The notes beneath the pieces were generated by a model. The model searched no databases, was not told where the DNA came from, and worked only from the letters and a program-made list of their open reading frames with translations. This document shows, piece after piece, positions 33,909 through 41,473 of a DNA stretch of 43,405 bases. Position numbers and translations under genes: made by a program. Every line of letters begins with the position of its first letter. Positions within the stretch are counted from its first letter, which is position 1. Source of the stretch: Candidatus Auribacterota bacterium (GTDB lineage: Bacteria; Auribacterota; JAFGBW01; JAFGJP01); contig JAGLFH010000068.1 in assembly GCA_023144635.1 (NCBI GenBank), positions 1-43,405 on the forward strand. The letters run 5' to 3'.

Positions 33909-36690
33909 CAAACTTTTGCTGATCTGAATTAAAGAAAAGTACGATCTTTTCTTCCGGGTTCCATATTCCTAATTTGACTTTGACTTTCTTTCCCTTTGCG
34001 CTTTCTGGTATAACCACATTCCTTTCCATTAATATCCTGCGATCAGACAACCAAAAATCAGCTGTACTAAAATAATCCTTTAAAAGGAAATCACTTTGAA
34101 AAAGAATACTATCTTTTTCATCATAAAAATGAATAAATATAAAATAAGAACTATCAGTGTTTCTCTTTGCTGTAATGTCTAAAACAACTCTGATGTTCCT
34201 TTTTGATTCTTCATTAAGAATGGCATATGCATTTAAACAAAAAATATCTCCAAAATTTATCCGGCATTCCTTGACATCAGAGAAGTTTTCTCTCAGCAGA
34301 GGAAAAGAAACAAGAGCTCTTTCCTTGTCTTCTGAGTAAACGGATTGAAGGGTTAATCCATCCCAATAATAGGCCTTTTGTGTTGAACCTGGTTTAATCA
34401 AAAAAGTGTCATAAAGCTTGTATTCTTTCTTTTGATATTTTAGCTTTTCTTCATCGATAACTCTAAGAATATCTTCTGTCTGCGCCTTTTCACAAATAAT
34501 GAGAAAAGGTCTTTCTTCCATATTAAGAGGCAATTGCTTATCAATAAAAGGATTCTCCGTTCCATAATTATCAATAAACCTGTTAGAAAGATACTCCGTA
34601 TCATATCCTTTCAATTGAAAATAGTTAACAAACCAGTGGTCAGCGACAATCAGTATATTTTTTTTTATTTTTTGAATATCGCTTAGCATTTCGTCTATAT
34701 TCTTGATGAACAGTTCTGATTGTTTTCCAGTTTTTTCATACACATAAATATGGTTGATTGTTAACGGGTATTTCCCTTCCTGATTTATCACAATTTTCAC
34801 AAATCGCGCACGCTTTCCCTGAAGTGAAAGTTCCATTCTCGGCTTGACGATTTTTATGAAAGGATGAAACACAGAATAAAAAACGCTGCCTGGGTGGTTT
34901 TTGAAATGGAAGATATTCTCCCATGTCTGAGCATCGTCAGAAACCATAAGGGTAAACGAACTAGGCAAAGTTTCTTGGCTTTTGGGGATTAGAACTATCT
35001 TATCTAACAATCTTGTTTCTGCTAATTTCAGTGTAATACTGTCGCCTGTTTTTTGTGTTCTGACTGTTGACCATAATGTATCAGCAAGATCATCTTTCAT
35101 AAGATCTGCTGCAAAAATGTTGACAGACGTGGAAATGGAAAAATCTTTGATCAGCCTTCTTTGCGATAGGTCTTTCTTTCTAAAATCATAGCAAAGGCCT
35201 CCGAGTATAGGATCTTTTTTATAATCAAGGTCGAGAGCATCAAAGAGCCTTGTCCACTCATCATATCCCCAAGACATCCAAAAAATCTTTCTGGCACTGT
35301 CTACAGTAAGAGCATAAGGAAGATAGTTTTCTTCATAACTGTTGCTAAAAAATATTTTTTCCATATAAGGAAACCGAATGTTATTAATAACCAGGCCATT
35401 GACATATCCGCAATTCATATTTTCTTTGCGGCAAAGACTAAGAAGAGGATTGTTCTCTACAGGTAAAGGAAGAAGCACTTCATTTGCATGGTTTTGTAAA
35501 TAAGATATCGCCTGACTGGCTTTTGCTCTTGTGTTGTTGAAGCTGTTCCCCAGGAAAAAAATAAGAGGTAAAACCAGCAAAGCTTTTAAAACCGGCCTTA
35601 TTTTTATATCCACAATTACAACTGACGGAATAATGAACGCAACAGCATAAAGCGGCATGATATAGTTGATTGGATCATAGGAACTAAAAAAACGCTTTCC
35701 AAAATGTGAGATAAGAGTAACGAAAAGATGAAACAAAAAGTAACTTAATATAATCTGATAGGCCAACTTTCGGGAAGGAGCATTTTTCATAGTTATGGCA
35801 TTCCAGGAAAAGATTCCATAAAGACAAATCACCCACAATAGAAATATCCCAAAAAAGATCAAAGAAAGACCTATTTTTGCATCAACAAAGCGTGTCCCCC
35901 AAAAAAAAGGAAGTGCATTCGTAAGCATGGCTGAAACCTTTTGAAAAAGGTTCGAAGTTGGCCCAGAAGCACCCATTTTAAAAATAAAAAAATCCATTCT
36001 CAGATTTGCGTATATAAGAGGAAAAGAACCTGCTGCAAAAAAAATAGCATAAGTAATAAAATGCCTTTTAAAAAATAACTTTCTTAAATAAACAACTAAA
36101 AACAAAAAAGAAATTATCAATGCTGGGGCAATAAGAAGATTGTTCCATGCCGCAAATCCGCTTAATATTCCCAGCAACATTACAAGTTTCTTTCCGGATA
36201 GCGATTTATTTTCATTATCTATGATCAGATAAGTCAAAAGAAGAATAATAGGCACAAAAATAAAGGTCAGCGTGTAATCCGGGCGAGATTCCGCTGTCCA
36301 CTCCAAAACTTTTCTTGTAGGAGGGAAAAGAAAGAAAAGCGATGTCAGCAAGGAAACTTTATATCCGAACATCCTGTATGTCAGATAGATTGAAAAAAAC
36401 AGAAAAAACACTGAATTTAGCCAGGCAAAAAGTAATAGAGTAAAATGTGATAGTCCAAAAATTTTATAAAATACCGCTATGAGAAAAGCTCCGCCTGTTC
36501 CCATAAATTTTTGTCCATAATAAAAAAGCGGTATACGCCCCTGTAAAATATGAAATGCCTGGTTGGCGTACGCTGCAGCATCAGCTGAAAGATACGGGGG
36601 AAACAAAGAAAAAGTACGGTACAAAGAAGCCGTAAGAAAAATCATTCCTATAGTAATGATTTTTAGCCTGTCATATTTTTTAGACAACAT
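33886..36690 (-). CDS. GT39-like membrane glycosyltransferase, paralogue 2, with discoidin-like domain
   Basis: A 934-residue paralogue of the protein at 29002-31950. A GT-C membrane domain covers about 1-400 (early loop LSADAAAYANQAFHILQGRI). A discoidin/F5-8C-like beta domain is visible at about 510-650 (LPSSFTLMVSDDAQTWENI, ARFVKIVIN), and the C-terminal beta-sandwich matches the other paralogue (ILFQSDFLL against ILFQNDHLL; VKLGIWNPEEK against VWIGLWDPKKK). The ATG at 36690 (MLSKKYDRLK) is preferred to a TTG five codons upstream. Stop-end overlap with the SGNH gene is 23 bases. Substrate unknown. Confidence 0.75.
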   Translation of the reverse strand: MLSKKYDRLKIITIGMIFLTASLYRTFSLFPPYLSADAAAYANQAFHILQGRIPLFYYGQKFMGTGGAFLIAVFYKIFGLSHFTLLLFAWLNSVFFLFFSIYLTYRMFGYKVSLLTSLFFLFPPTRKVLEWTAESRPDYTLTFIFVPIILLLTYLIIDNENKSLSGKKLVMLLGILSGFAAWNNLLIAPALIISFLFLVVYLRKLFFKRHFITYAIFFAAGSFPLIYANLRMDFFIFKMGASGPTSNLFQKVSAMLTNALPFFWGTRFVDAKIGLSLIFFGIFLLWVICLYGIFSWNAITMKNAPSRKLAYQIILSYFLFHLFVTLISHFGKRFFSSYDPINYIMPLYAVAFIIPSVVIVDIKIRPVLKALLVLPLIFFLGNSFNNTRAKASQAISYLQNHANEVLLPLPVENNPLLSLCRKENMNCGYVNGLVINNIRFPYMEKIFFSNSYEENYLPYALTVDSARKIFWMSWGYDEWTRLFDALDLDYKKDPILGGLCYDFRKKDLSQRRLIKDFSISTSVNIFAADLMKDDLADTLWSTVRTQKTGDSITLKLAETRLLDKIVLIPKSQETLPSSFTLMVSDDAQTWENIFHFKNHPGSVFYSVFHPFIKIVKPRMELSLQGKRARFVKIVINQEGKYPLTINHIYVYEKTGKQSELFIKNIDEMLSDIQKIKKNILIVADHWFVNYFQLKGYDTEYLSNRFIDNYGTENPFIDKQLPLNMEERPFLIICEKAQTEDILRVIDEEKLKYQKKEYKLYDTFLIKPGSTQKAYYWDGLTLQSVYSEDKERALVSFPLLRENFSDVKECRINFGDIFCLNAYAILNEESKRNIRVVLDITAKRNTDSSYFIFIHFYDEKDSILFQSDFLLKDYFSTADFWLSDRRILMERNVVIPESAKGKKVKVKLGIWNPEEKIVLFFNSDQQKFVIGELEL

Positions 36691-36804
36691 ATAAGTACTG
36701 TCCAATAAAAGTTATTCTAAATAGAAAAAGCAGATTTTATCATTATCGCGAAAAACAAAAAAAAGAAATAAAAAAAGATTTTAACGTTTTCACTTTTATG
36801 TTCT

Positions 36805-36836
36805 CTGTCTTCTGTTTTTTTGCCGGGAAGAGGATT
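36805..36836. repeat. Direct repeat: partial copy of tRNA-Leu 3' end and flank
   Basis: These 32 bases match 36998-37030 with a single one-base indel: a CTGTCTTCTG run, a T-run and then 16 bases identical to the 3' end of the tRNA-Leu gene (its 3' acceptor strand, discriminator base and half of the T-arm, minus strand). The copies are 193 bases apart. CGAACCTC at 36920-36927 is the next piece of the tRNA T-arm sequence, so the copy looks split in the T-loop by 83 bases. Confidence 0.8.
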
Positions 36837-36946
36837 ACTCGCAACATCGTGTTGCTCGCCCTGAAGGGCCACACGCTAACGCGTGCGGTTCAAGCGCTCG
36901 GCATCCATGCCGCGCTTGTCGAACCTCAAAATGGTTCTCATCCTCT
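36829..36946. repeat. GC-rich nested-hairpin element
   Basis: A compact GC-rich island in an AT-rich spacer. Closing arms are AGAGGAT (36829-36835) and ATCCTCT (36940-36946). Inside are four hairpins: GCAACA/TGTTGC (36841-36855), GCCC/GGGC (36858-36869), CACGC/GCGTG (36872-36885) and a long bulged stem 36887-36925 made of GGTTC/GAACC, AAGCGC/GCGCTT and GGCA/TGCC. The overall shape is a multibranch, tRNA-like fold. No open frame is supported. It could be a mobile palindromic element or a structured RNA. Confidence 0.65.
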
Positions 36947-36974
36947 AAATACCTAATTGCAAAAAAAGTTTAAA

Positions 36975-37014
36975 TTCTATCTTCTGATTTCTGTTTTCTG
37001 TCTTCTGTTTTTTC
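36975..37014. repeat. TTCTGTCTTCTG word next to tRNA-Leu
   Basis: Runs of CTTCTGATTTCTGTTTTCTG-like units directly after the 3' end of the minus-strand tRNA. The same word type is at 36800-36820 next to the partial tRNA copy, and at 251-306. Confidence 0.6.
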
Positions 37015-37098
37015 TGCCGGGAAGAGGATTCGAACCTCCACAGGATTGCTCCCACTAGAACCTGAATCTAGCGCGTCTGCCAATTCCGCCATCCCGGC
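37015..37098 (-). tRNA. tRNA-Leu (anticodon CAG)
   Basis: An 84-base tRNA gene on the minus strand. The acceptor stem GCCGGGA pairs with TCCCGGC and the discriminator is A. The D-arm contains AATTGGCAGACGC; the anticodon stem-loop CTAGA-TTCAGGT-TCTAG gives anticodon CAG; a long variable arm identifies a class II tRNA, and the T-arm is GAGGTTCGAATCCTC. CCA is not encoded. Its 3' end is partly duplicated 193 bases away. Confidence 0.96.
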
Positions 37099-37205
37099 AA
37101 AAAACATCCTCATATTATACTGCCAAAGCTTTAATCGTCAATGATTTCTTGGGCATATAATAATTATATAACTATAAAATAATATATAATATATAATGAT
37201 ATTTT

Positions 37206-37234
37206 TTGATTGATAAATCTATTTCTGATAAAAT
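37206..37234 (+). promoter_or_regulatory. Sigma-70-type promoter of iolB
   Basis: TTGATT (37206-37211), a 17-base spacer and TAAAAT (37229-37234). The expected transcription start, about 37241, is only seven bases before the ATG at 37248, and no Shine-Dalgarno sequence is present, so the mRNA may be nearly leaderless. Confidence 0.6.
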
Positions 37235-37247
37235 ATTAATATAAAAC

Positions 37248-38066
37248 ATGAAAATACATATAAAAAAACAAAACACAATATTTGGTATAAATCAATATTT
37301 TAAACCAGGAAAAGCTGGATCCTTCACTCCAGGTCTCTCAATATTGAAATTAACTGGAAAACCATATACCTTTGAATCTCAAAAGACTGAAGTCTTTATA
37401 ATGATCCTTAAAGGTAGCATGGAAATAACTTCTGAAGAGAATGGAGAAACTTTTTATTTTAAAAGAAAGTCTGTTTTTGAGGATGCTCCAAGCGGTCTTT
37501 ACATTCCTCCTGGAGCAAAAGTAACTTTTCAGGCGCATGATGAATCAACAGAAGCCGCCATCTGTTTTTCTTCAGAGTTATATCAGGGAAAAAACGACAA
37601 CAAATCTCTTCATATTTATAAAAAAGATTTTAATGACTCAACTGTAAAAATGGTTGGATCAGGTAATTATAAAAGGAAAGTAACTACTGTTTGCGGAAAT
37701 AATGATAACACACATTCTCTGATAGTAGGTGAAACTATATCTGAAGGGGGTATGTGGTCAAGCTATCCGCCACACAGGCATGAAAAAAATGAAATGCCGA
37801 AAGAAAACAAACTCAAGGAAATATACTATTACAGACTGAATCCTGTTCAGGGATTTGCTTTTCAGGGTATTTACAGTGAAGTTTCCGGCACAGATTCAGC
37901 TTTTATAGTAAGAGATAGTGATGCTGTTTTTATTTCAAACGGCTATCACCCTGTATCTGCTGCTCCAGGCTATAATTTATTCTATCTTTGGGTACTTTGT
38001 GGCCAAATACCGGCCGTAAGTTGGAAAGTTGATGAAAAACATGAATGGATCGATAAAGATAAATAA
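37248..38066 (+). CDS. iolB: 5-deoxy-glucuronate isomerase (IolB family)
   Basis: IolB converts 5-deoxy-glucuronate to 5-dehydro-2-deoxy-gluconate in myo-inositol catabolism. The 272-residue bicupin has the family blocks GGMWSSYPPHRHEKNEMP, LKEIYYYRLNPVQGFAFQGIY, DSAFIVRDSDAVFISNGYHP and APGYNLFYLWVLCG. The His pair in PPHRH and Glu in EIYYY are expected metal ligands. No other iol gene is visible in the window, so this is an orphan copy, and its real substrate may be another hexuronate (KduI-like). Its 3' end overlaps the next small gene by 26 bases. Confidence 0.9.
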   Translation: MKIHIKKQNTIFGINQYFKPGKAGSFTPGLSILKLTGKPYTFESQKTEVFIMILKGSMEITSEENGETFYFKRKSVFEDAPSGLYIPPGAKVTFQAHDESTEAAICFSSELYQGKNDNKSLHIYKKDFNDSTVKMVGSGNYKRKVTTVCGNNDNTHSLIVGETISEGGMWSSYPPHRHEKNEMPKENKLKEIYYYRLNPVQGFAFQGIYSEVSGTDSAFIVRDSDAVFISNGYHPVSAAPGYNLFYLWVLCGQIPAVSWKVDEKHEWIDKDK

Positions 38067-38484
38067 TGTCTCAGATATTTTCTCTGTTTTAAAGAAAAGA
38101 CGTAATATACTTGAGAATCTTAAAAAAGCACAAGTTGCTTTCTGGATAATGTTAAAACAAAATAATTTAGATCAAATTACAGAAATGTTTGGACTTACTA
38201 ATAGTTCTTTAGAAAAATTAAGTGATATAGATGCATCTCTAATGCATGTTAAAGAAAATACAAATCTTTTTTCAAATAATGAAATAGATGCTGAACTGCT
38301 ATCCCAAATAGATCTTCTAACTGACATTCTTGAACAAGATAAAAAGATTAAACAATCAATAAAGGGAAAAAAATTAGATCTTTCAGAATCTTTAAAAAAC
38401 TGCGGTAATGAGCTTAACGTTACTCATGCTTATATGAAGAATATACCAAAAAAGGATATCAATATACTTGATAAAGAAATCTAA
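38041..38484 (+). CDS. Uncharacterised helical protein
   Basis: I do not recognise this 147-residue protein. It is almost entirely helical and charged, with heptad-like stretches (about 12-75 and 85-125), no Cys cluster, no signal peptide and no membrane segment. Its pattern (a KKRRNILENLKKAQ helix, then a helix with L-x-x-L spacing) resembles FlgN/FliT-type flagellar export chaperones, but this is a shape match only. It begins inside the iolB 3' end and is 14 bases from the next gene, so the two small proteins are probably co-expressed. Several start codons are possible between 38029 and 38041. Confidence 0.6.
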   Translation: MNGSIKINNVSDIFSVLKKRRNILENLKKAQVAFWIMLKQNNLDQITEMFGLTNSSLEKLSDIDASLMHVKENTNLFSNNEIDAELLSQIDLLTDILEQDKKIKQSIKGKKLDLSESLKNCGNELNVTHAYMKNIPKKDINILDKEI

Positions 38485-38498
38485 AAAGGAGAGATATC

Positions 38499-38840
38499 AT
38501 GGCTGATGAAGATAAACAGAAACGGTCAGCATTTGTAAAAGATGAGAGTATTGATAAGATGAACAGGACTCTTAGAAAAGAGTCTATAGTATCTGATGAC
38601 CAGATAGCAGGCGGAGATGATAAATCAGAAGCCCTACATTATATTTTTGACAGCAATCAAAGCATTATTAAAGGAAAAGATTTTCGATTAAATAATAAAC
38701 CTTATATTATCGGAGGTACTATCGACGGAGACATAAAAGAGCCTGAAGTCGATGTAATAAAGGATGCTGAAGGCAATGTAGTAAAAATAAAAATAAAATG
38801 TATCTGCGGAAGAGAAATAGATATTGATTGTGTATATTAA
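38499..38840 (+). CDS. Uncharacterised small protein with C-terminal Cys motif
   Basis: A 113-residue hydrophilic protein of unknown function. The N-terminus is charged and likely disordered (about 1-50). The C-terminal third is beta-rich and ends KIKIKCICGREIDIDCVY, in which Cys residues (C-x-C and a later C) could bind a metal, as in a small zinc ribbon half-site. AAAAGGAGA lies 8 bases before the ATG. The position just upstream of the NtrB/NtrC genes suggests a link to that system, untested. Confidence 0.65.
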   Translation: MADEDKQKRSAFVKDESIDKMNRTLRKESIVSDDQIAGGDDKSEALHYIFDSNQSIIKGKDFRLNNKPYIIGGTIDGDIKEPEVDVIKDAEGNVVKIKIKCICGREIDIDCVY

Positions 38841-38893
38841 ATGAACAGCTTGAGATAAAAATCAAAAGATTAAAATCACCACAAGAATTTGCC

Positions 38894-38915
38894 ATGATAT
38901 AAATATTTATATCAT
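38894..38915. promoter_or_regulatory. Perfect 22-base palindrome upstream of the kinase gene
   Basis: ATGATATAAAT followed directly by its reverse complement ATTTATATCAT, with no spacer. It ends 26 bases before the kinase ATG. It may be an operator of this operon, or a chance product of an AT-rich region. A perfect 22-base symmetry favours function. Confidence 0.4.
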
Positions 38916-38941
38916 ATAAATCAAAAGGATAATTGTGTTTT

Positions 38942-39958
38942 ATGAAATTTAAGAATTCAACAAAATTAGCAGTTCTCAATCTTGATAATAAAATAGTATC
39001 AGCATCAGCAGCTTTTCAGGAGTTTTTTAAAATTAATATATTAAAAGATGAAACAACTCTACAGGATATTTTTTTAATATCAGACAAAGACATAATAAAT
39101 CCGGATAATGATTTATCTTTAACCGGAGTAAATTTAAGAAATGATCCTAATGAAAAGGTAGACCTTTTTTTTCATAATCTAAAAGATACTGAAGACAATA
39201 TTCTTGCTGTGATACTAACAGTACATAATTCAAAGCTTACTGAAAACACTATAGGTTTTGATCACGAAAGTCTTTGTCATCTTGACCGCCTGACACATAT
39301 CGGAAAACTAAGTGCAAATATTGCTCATGAAATAGGTAATCCACTCGGCGGCATACTTGCTGCTGCTCACGGATTAAAAGGAAAGCTTAAGAACAATAGT
39401 GAAATTGAATACATTGATATGATAATAGATGATATTGCTTCTATAAAAAACACAATAGAAAGTCTTCGCGATTTTGCACGAAGAAGCAAGCCCAATTTTA
39501 TAAAATCAGATTTAAGAGAAGTACTAAAAAGAACTCTTTTCCTTGTTATGCCGGAAATACAGAAAAAAAAGATAGATTTTAAAAAGATCTATCCTGAAGA
39601 AGCGCTTCTTCTTAAAGCAGATCCCGAACAGCTACGCCAGGTTTTCCTGAATATACTCCTCAATGCAGTAGCTGCAGTTAATGAAAAAGATTCAATATCT
39701 CTTGAGGTGATTAGCAAAAAAAGAGATAATGGGAAAGATTATTTTCTTATTACGATAAAAGACAGCGGACATGGAATGCTACCCAATGAACTAACCGAAA
39801 TTTTCAAACCATTTTTCACAACAAAGGCCAAAGGTCTTGGCCTGGGTCTCCCTGTTACAAAAAAAATTGTGGAAGACCATGATGGATATATTGAAGTAGA
39901 AAGCGATAAAGATATTGGAACACAGTTTAAGATCTATCTGCTAAAGGAGAAAGTATAG
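38942..39958 (+). CDS. NtrB-like cytoplasmic sensor histidine kinase
   Basis: A 338-residue soluble kinase without membrane segments. A PAS-like N-terminal domain (about 5-95) is followed by the HisKA dimer domain with phosphoacceptor His129 in ANIAHEIGNPLGGI, and a HATPase domain (N box NILLNAVAAVN, G1 DSGHGM, F box PFFTTK, G2 GLGLGLP). The layout matches NtrB/AtoS/FlgS kinases paired with sigma-54 activators. The ATG at 38942 has AAAGGA about 13 bases upstream; a TTG at 38933 is an alternative. It overlaps the activator gene by one base. Confidence 0.92.
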   Translation: MKFKNSTKLAVLNLDNKIVSASAAFQEFFKINILKDETTLQDIFLISDKDIINPDNDLSLTGVNLRNDPNEKVDLFFHNLKDTEDNILAVILTVHNSKLTENTIGFDHESLCHLDRLTHIGKLSANIAHEIGNPLGGILAAAHGLKGKLKNNSEIEYIDMIIDDIASIKNTIESLRDFARRSKPNFIKSDLREVLKRTLFLVMPEIQKKKIDFKKIYPEEALLLKADPEQLRQVFLNILLNAVAAVNEKDSISLEVISKKRDNGKDYFLITIKDSGHGMLPNELTEIFKPFFTTKAKGLGLGLPVTKKIVEDHDGYIEVESDKDIGTQFKIYLLKEKV

Positions 39959-41403
39959 TGAGCTATTCAATTTTGCTTGTTGATGACCATAAAAACACTA
40001 TTAGAATTTGGAGTGATATTCTTTCTGAAGAAGGATATCTTGTGCTTAGTGCAGAAACAGGTAAACAGGCACTGGATATCTTTCAGGAAGAAAAGATTGA
40101 TCTTGTTGTTCTTGATATGATGCTTCCTGATATGAAAGGTTTAGAAGTACTTGAAAAAATAAAGGAAATAAAAAACGATATCATTGTCATAATGGTAACC
40201 GGTTTTGGTGGTGTTGAGACAGCTGTTAAAGCTATGCGTTTAGGAGCACATAACTATAGGACAAAACCTGTAGAACCAGAAGACCTTAAAGAAAGTATAA
40301 AAAAAGCACTGGAAACGTTAGAATCTATTTCATCAAAAGAGCAAGTTGAATTTATAAGAAACCGTCAAAAAAAGGATTTTGATCCAAAGAATATAATTGG
40401 AAAGTCACCTGCAATAAAAGATATTTTAGAAATAGTGCAAAAGGTCGCAACAAGCGAAAGCTCAACTGTTCTGATAAGAGGAGAAACAGGTACAGGAAAA
40501 GAACTTATAGCAAGAGGTATACATTATCTTAGCTCTAGAAAAGATTATCCTTTCATTGATGTAAACTGTACGGCCATTCCCGAAAATCTGCTTGAAAGCG
40601 AACTTTTCGGATATGAAAAGGGCGCTTTTACTGATGCAAAACAGAGCCGAAAAGGTGTGTTTGAACTTGCAGACGGAGGAACTCTTTTCTTGGATGAAAT
40701 TGGAGATATGTCATATGCCATGCAAGCTAAGCTTTTAAGAGTTCTTCAGGATAAAATATTTAAAAAAGTAGGCGGTTCAAAAAGAATCAGCGTGAATATC
40801 CGCATTATAGCATCGACCAACATGGATCTTGAAAGAGCAGTCAAAGAAAATAAATTTAGAGAAGATCTATATTACAGGCTAAAAGTAATACCCATAACTC
40901 TGCCACCACTGAGAAAAAGAGAAGATGATGCCATTATAATAGCTAACCACTATTTAAAACAGTTCAATAAGGAATTCAAAAAAAATATTAAAGGTTTTAA
41001 TGATGATGCATTGAAACTTATTAAATCATATTCCTGGCCAGGAAATATACGTGAACTGAAAAACATCATAGAAAGAGGTGTTTTACTTGAAAGCGTTGAT
41101 AAATTAACAGATAAACACCTAATGATACAGCTTGATGACATAAGCGATAAACCTGAAGAAATGATAGATGAAAACATTATGTCAGTGCAGGATAAAAATC
41201 AAGTCCGGTCTGATATATTAAGTTCCCAATTCAATCTTCATCTTGATTCCCTTACTCTAGAAGAAGCAGAAAAAGCTCTGATAAAAAAGGTATTAGAGTT
41301 AAATAATTGGAATAGGAACACTGTAGCTTCCTCAATAGGGATCAACCGTACAACACTTTATAGCAAGATGAAGAGATACAATATAAATAAAAATCAGATG
41401 TAA
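39958..41403 (+). CDS. NtrC-family sigma-54-dependent response regulator
   Basis: A full-length (481 residues) sigma-54 activator: receiver domain (1-120, phosphoacceptor Asp53 in VVLDMMLP), AAA+ domain (about 143-380, Walker A GETGTGKE, sigma-54 contact loop GAFTDA, Walker B LFLDEIGD, arginine region RVLQDK and FREDLYYRL), and a C-terminal Fis-type helix-turn-helix (about 435-478, LELNNWNRNTVASSIGINR). The contact loop has Asp where GAFTGA is most usual. The GTG start has AAAGGAGA upstream and overlaps the kinase stop. It is a plausible activator of the sigma-54 promoter in front of fliK. Confidence 0.95.
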   Translation: MSYSILLVDDHKNTIRIWSDILSEEGYLVLSAETGKQALDIFQEEKIDLVVLDMMLPDMKGLEVLEKIKEIKNDIIVIMVTGFGGVETAVKAMRLGAHNYRTKPVEPEDLKESIKKALETLESISSKEQVEFIRNRQKKDFDPKNIIGKSPAIKDILEIVQKVATSESSTVLIRGETGTGKELIARGIHYLSSRKDYPFIDVNCTAIPENLLESELFGYEKGAFTDAKQSRKGVFELADGGTLFLDEIGDMSYAMQAKLLRVLQDKIFKKVGGSKRISVNIRIIASTNMDLERAVKENKFREDLYYRLKVIPITLPPLRKREDDAIIIANHYLKQFNKEFKKNIKGFNDDALKLIKSYSWPGNIRELKNIIERGVLLESVDKLTDKHLMIQLDDISDKPEEMIDENIMSVQDKNQVRSDILSSQFNLHLDSLTLEEAEKALIKKVLELNNWNRNTVASSIGINRTTLYSKMKRYNINKNQM

Positions 41404-41473
41404 TGCTTTAAATTATTGCAGTACTTAAAGTAGTATATTAATATATAAATAACCAAAACTTATTTTAAATGCT

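Noticed and set aside
36805..37030. Full integrated element (attL/attR of a prophage or island) at tRNA-Leu
   Set aside because: The duplicated tRNA end would fit an attachment site, but only 193 bases separate the copies and no integrase is present; a small non-autonomous element is more likely.
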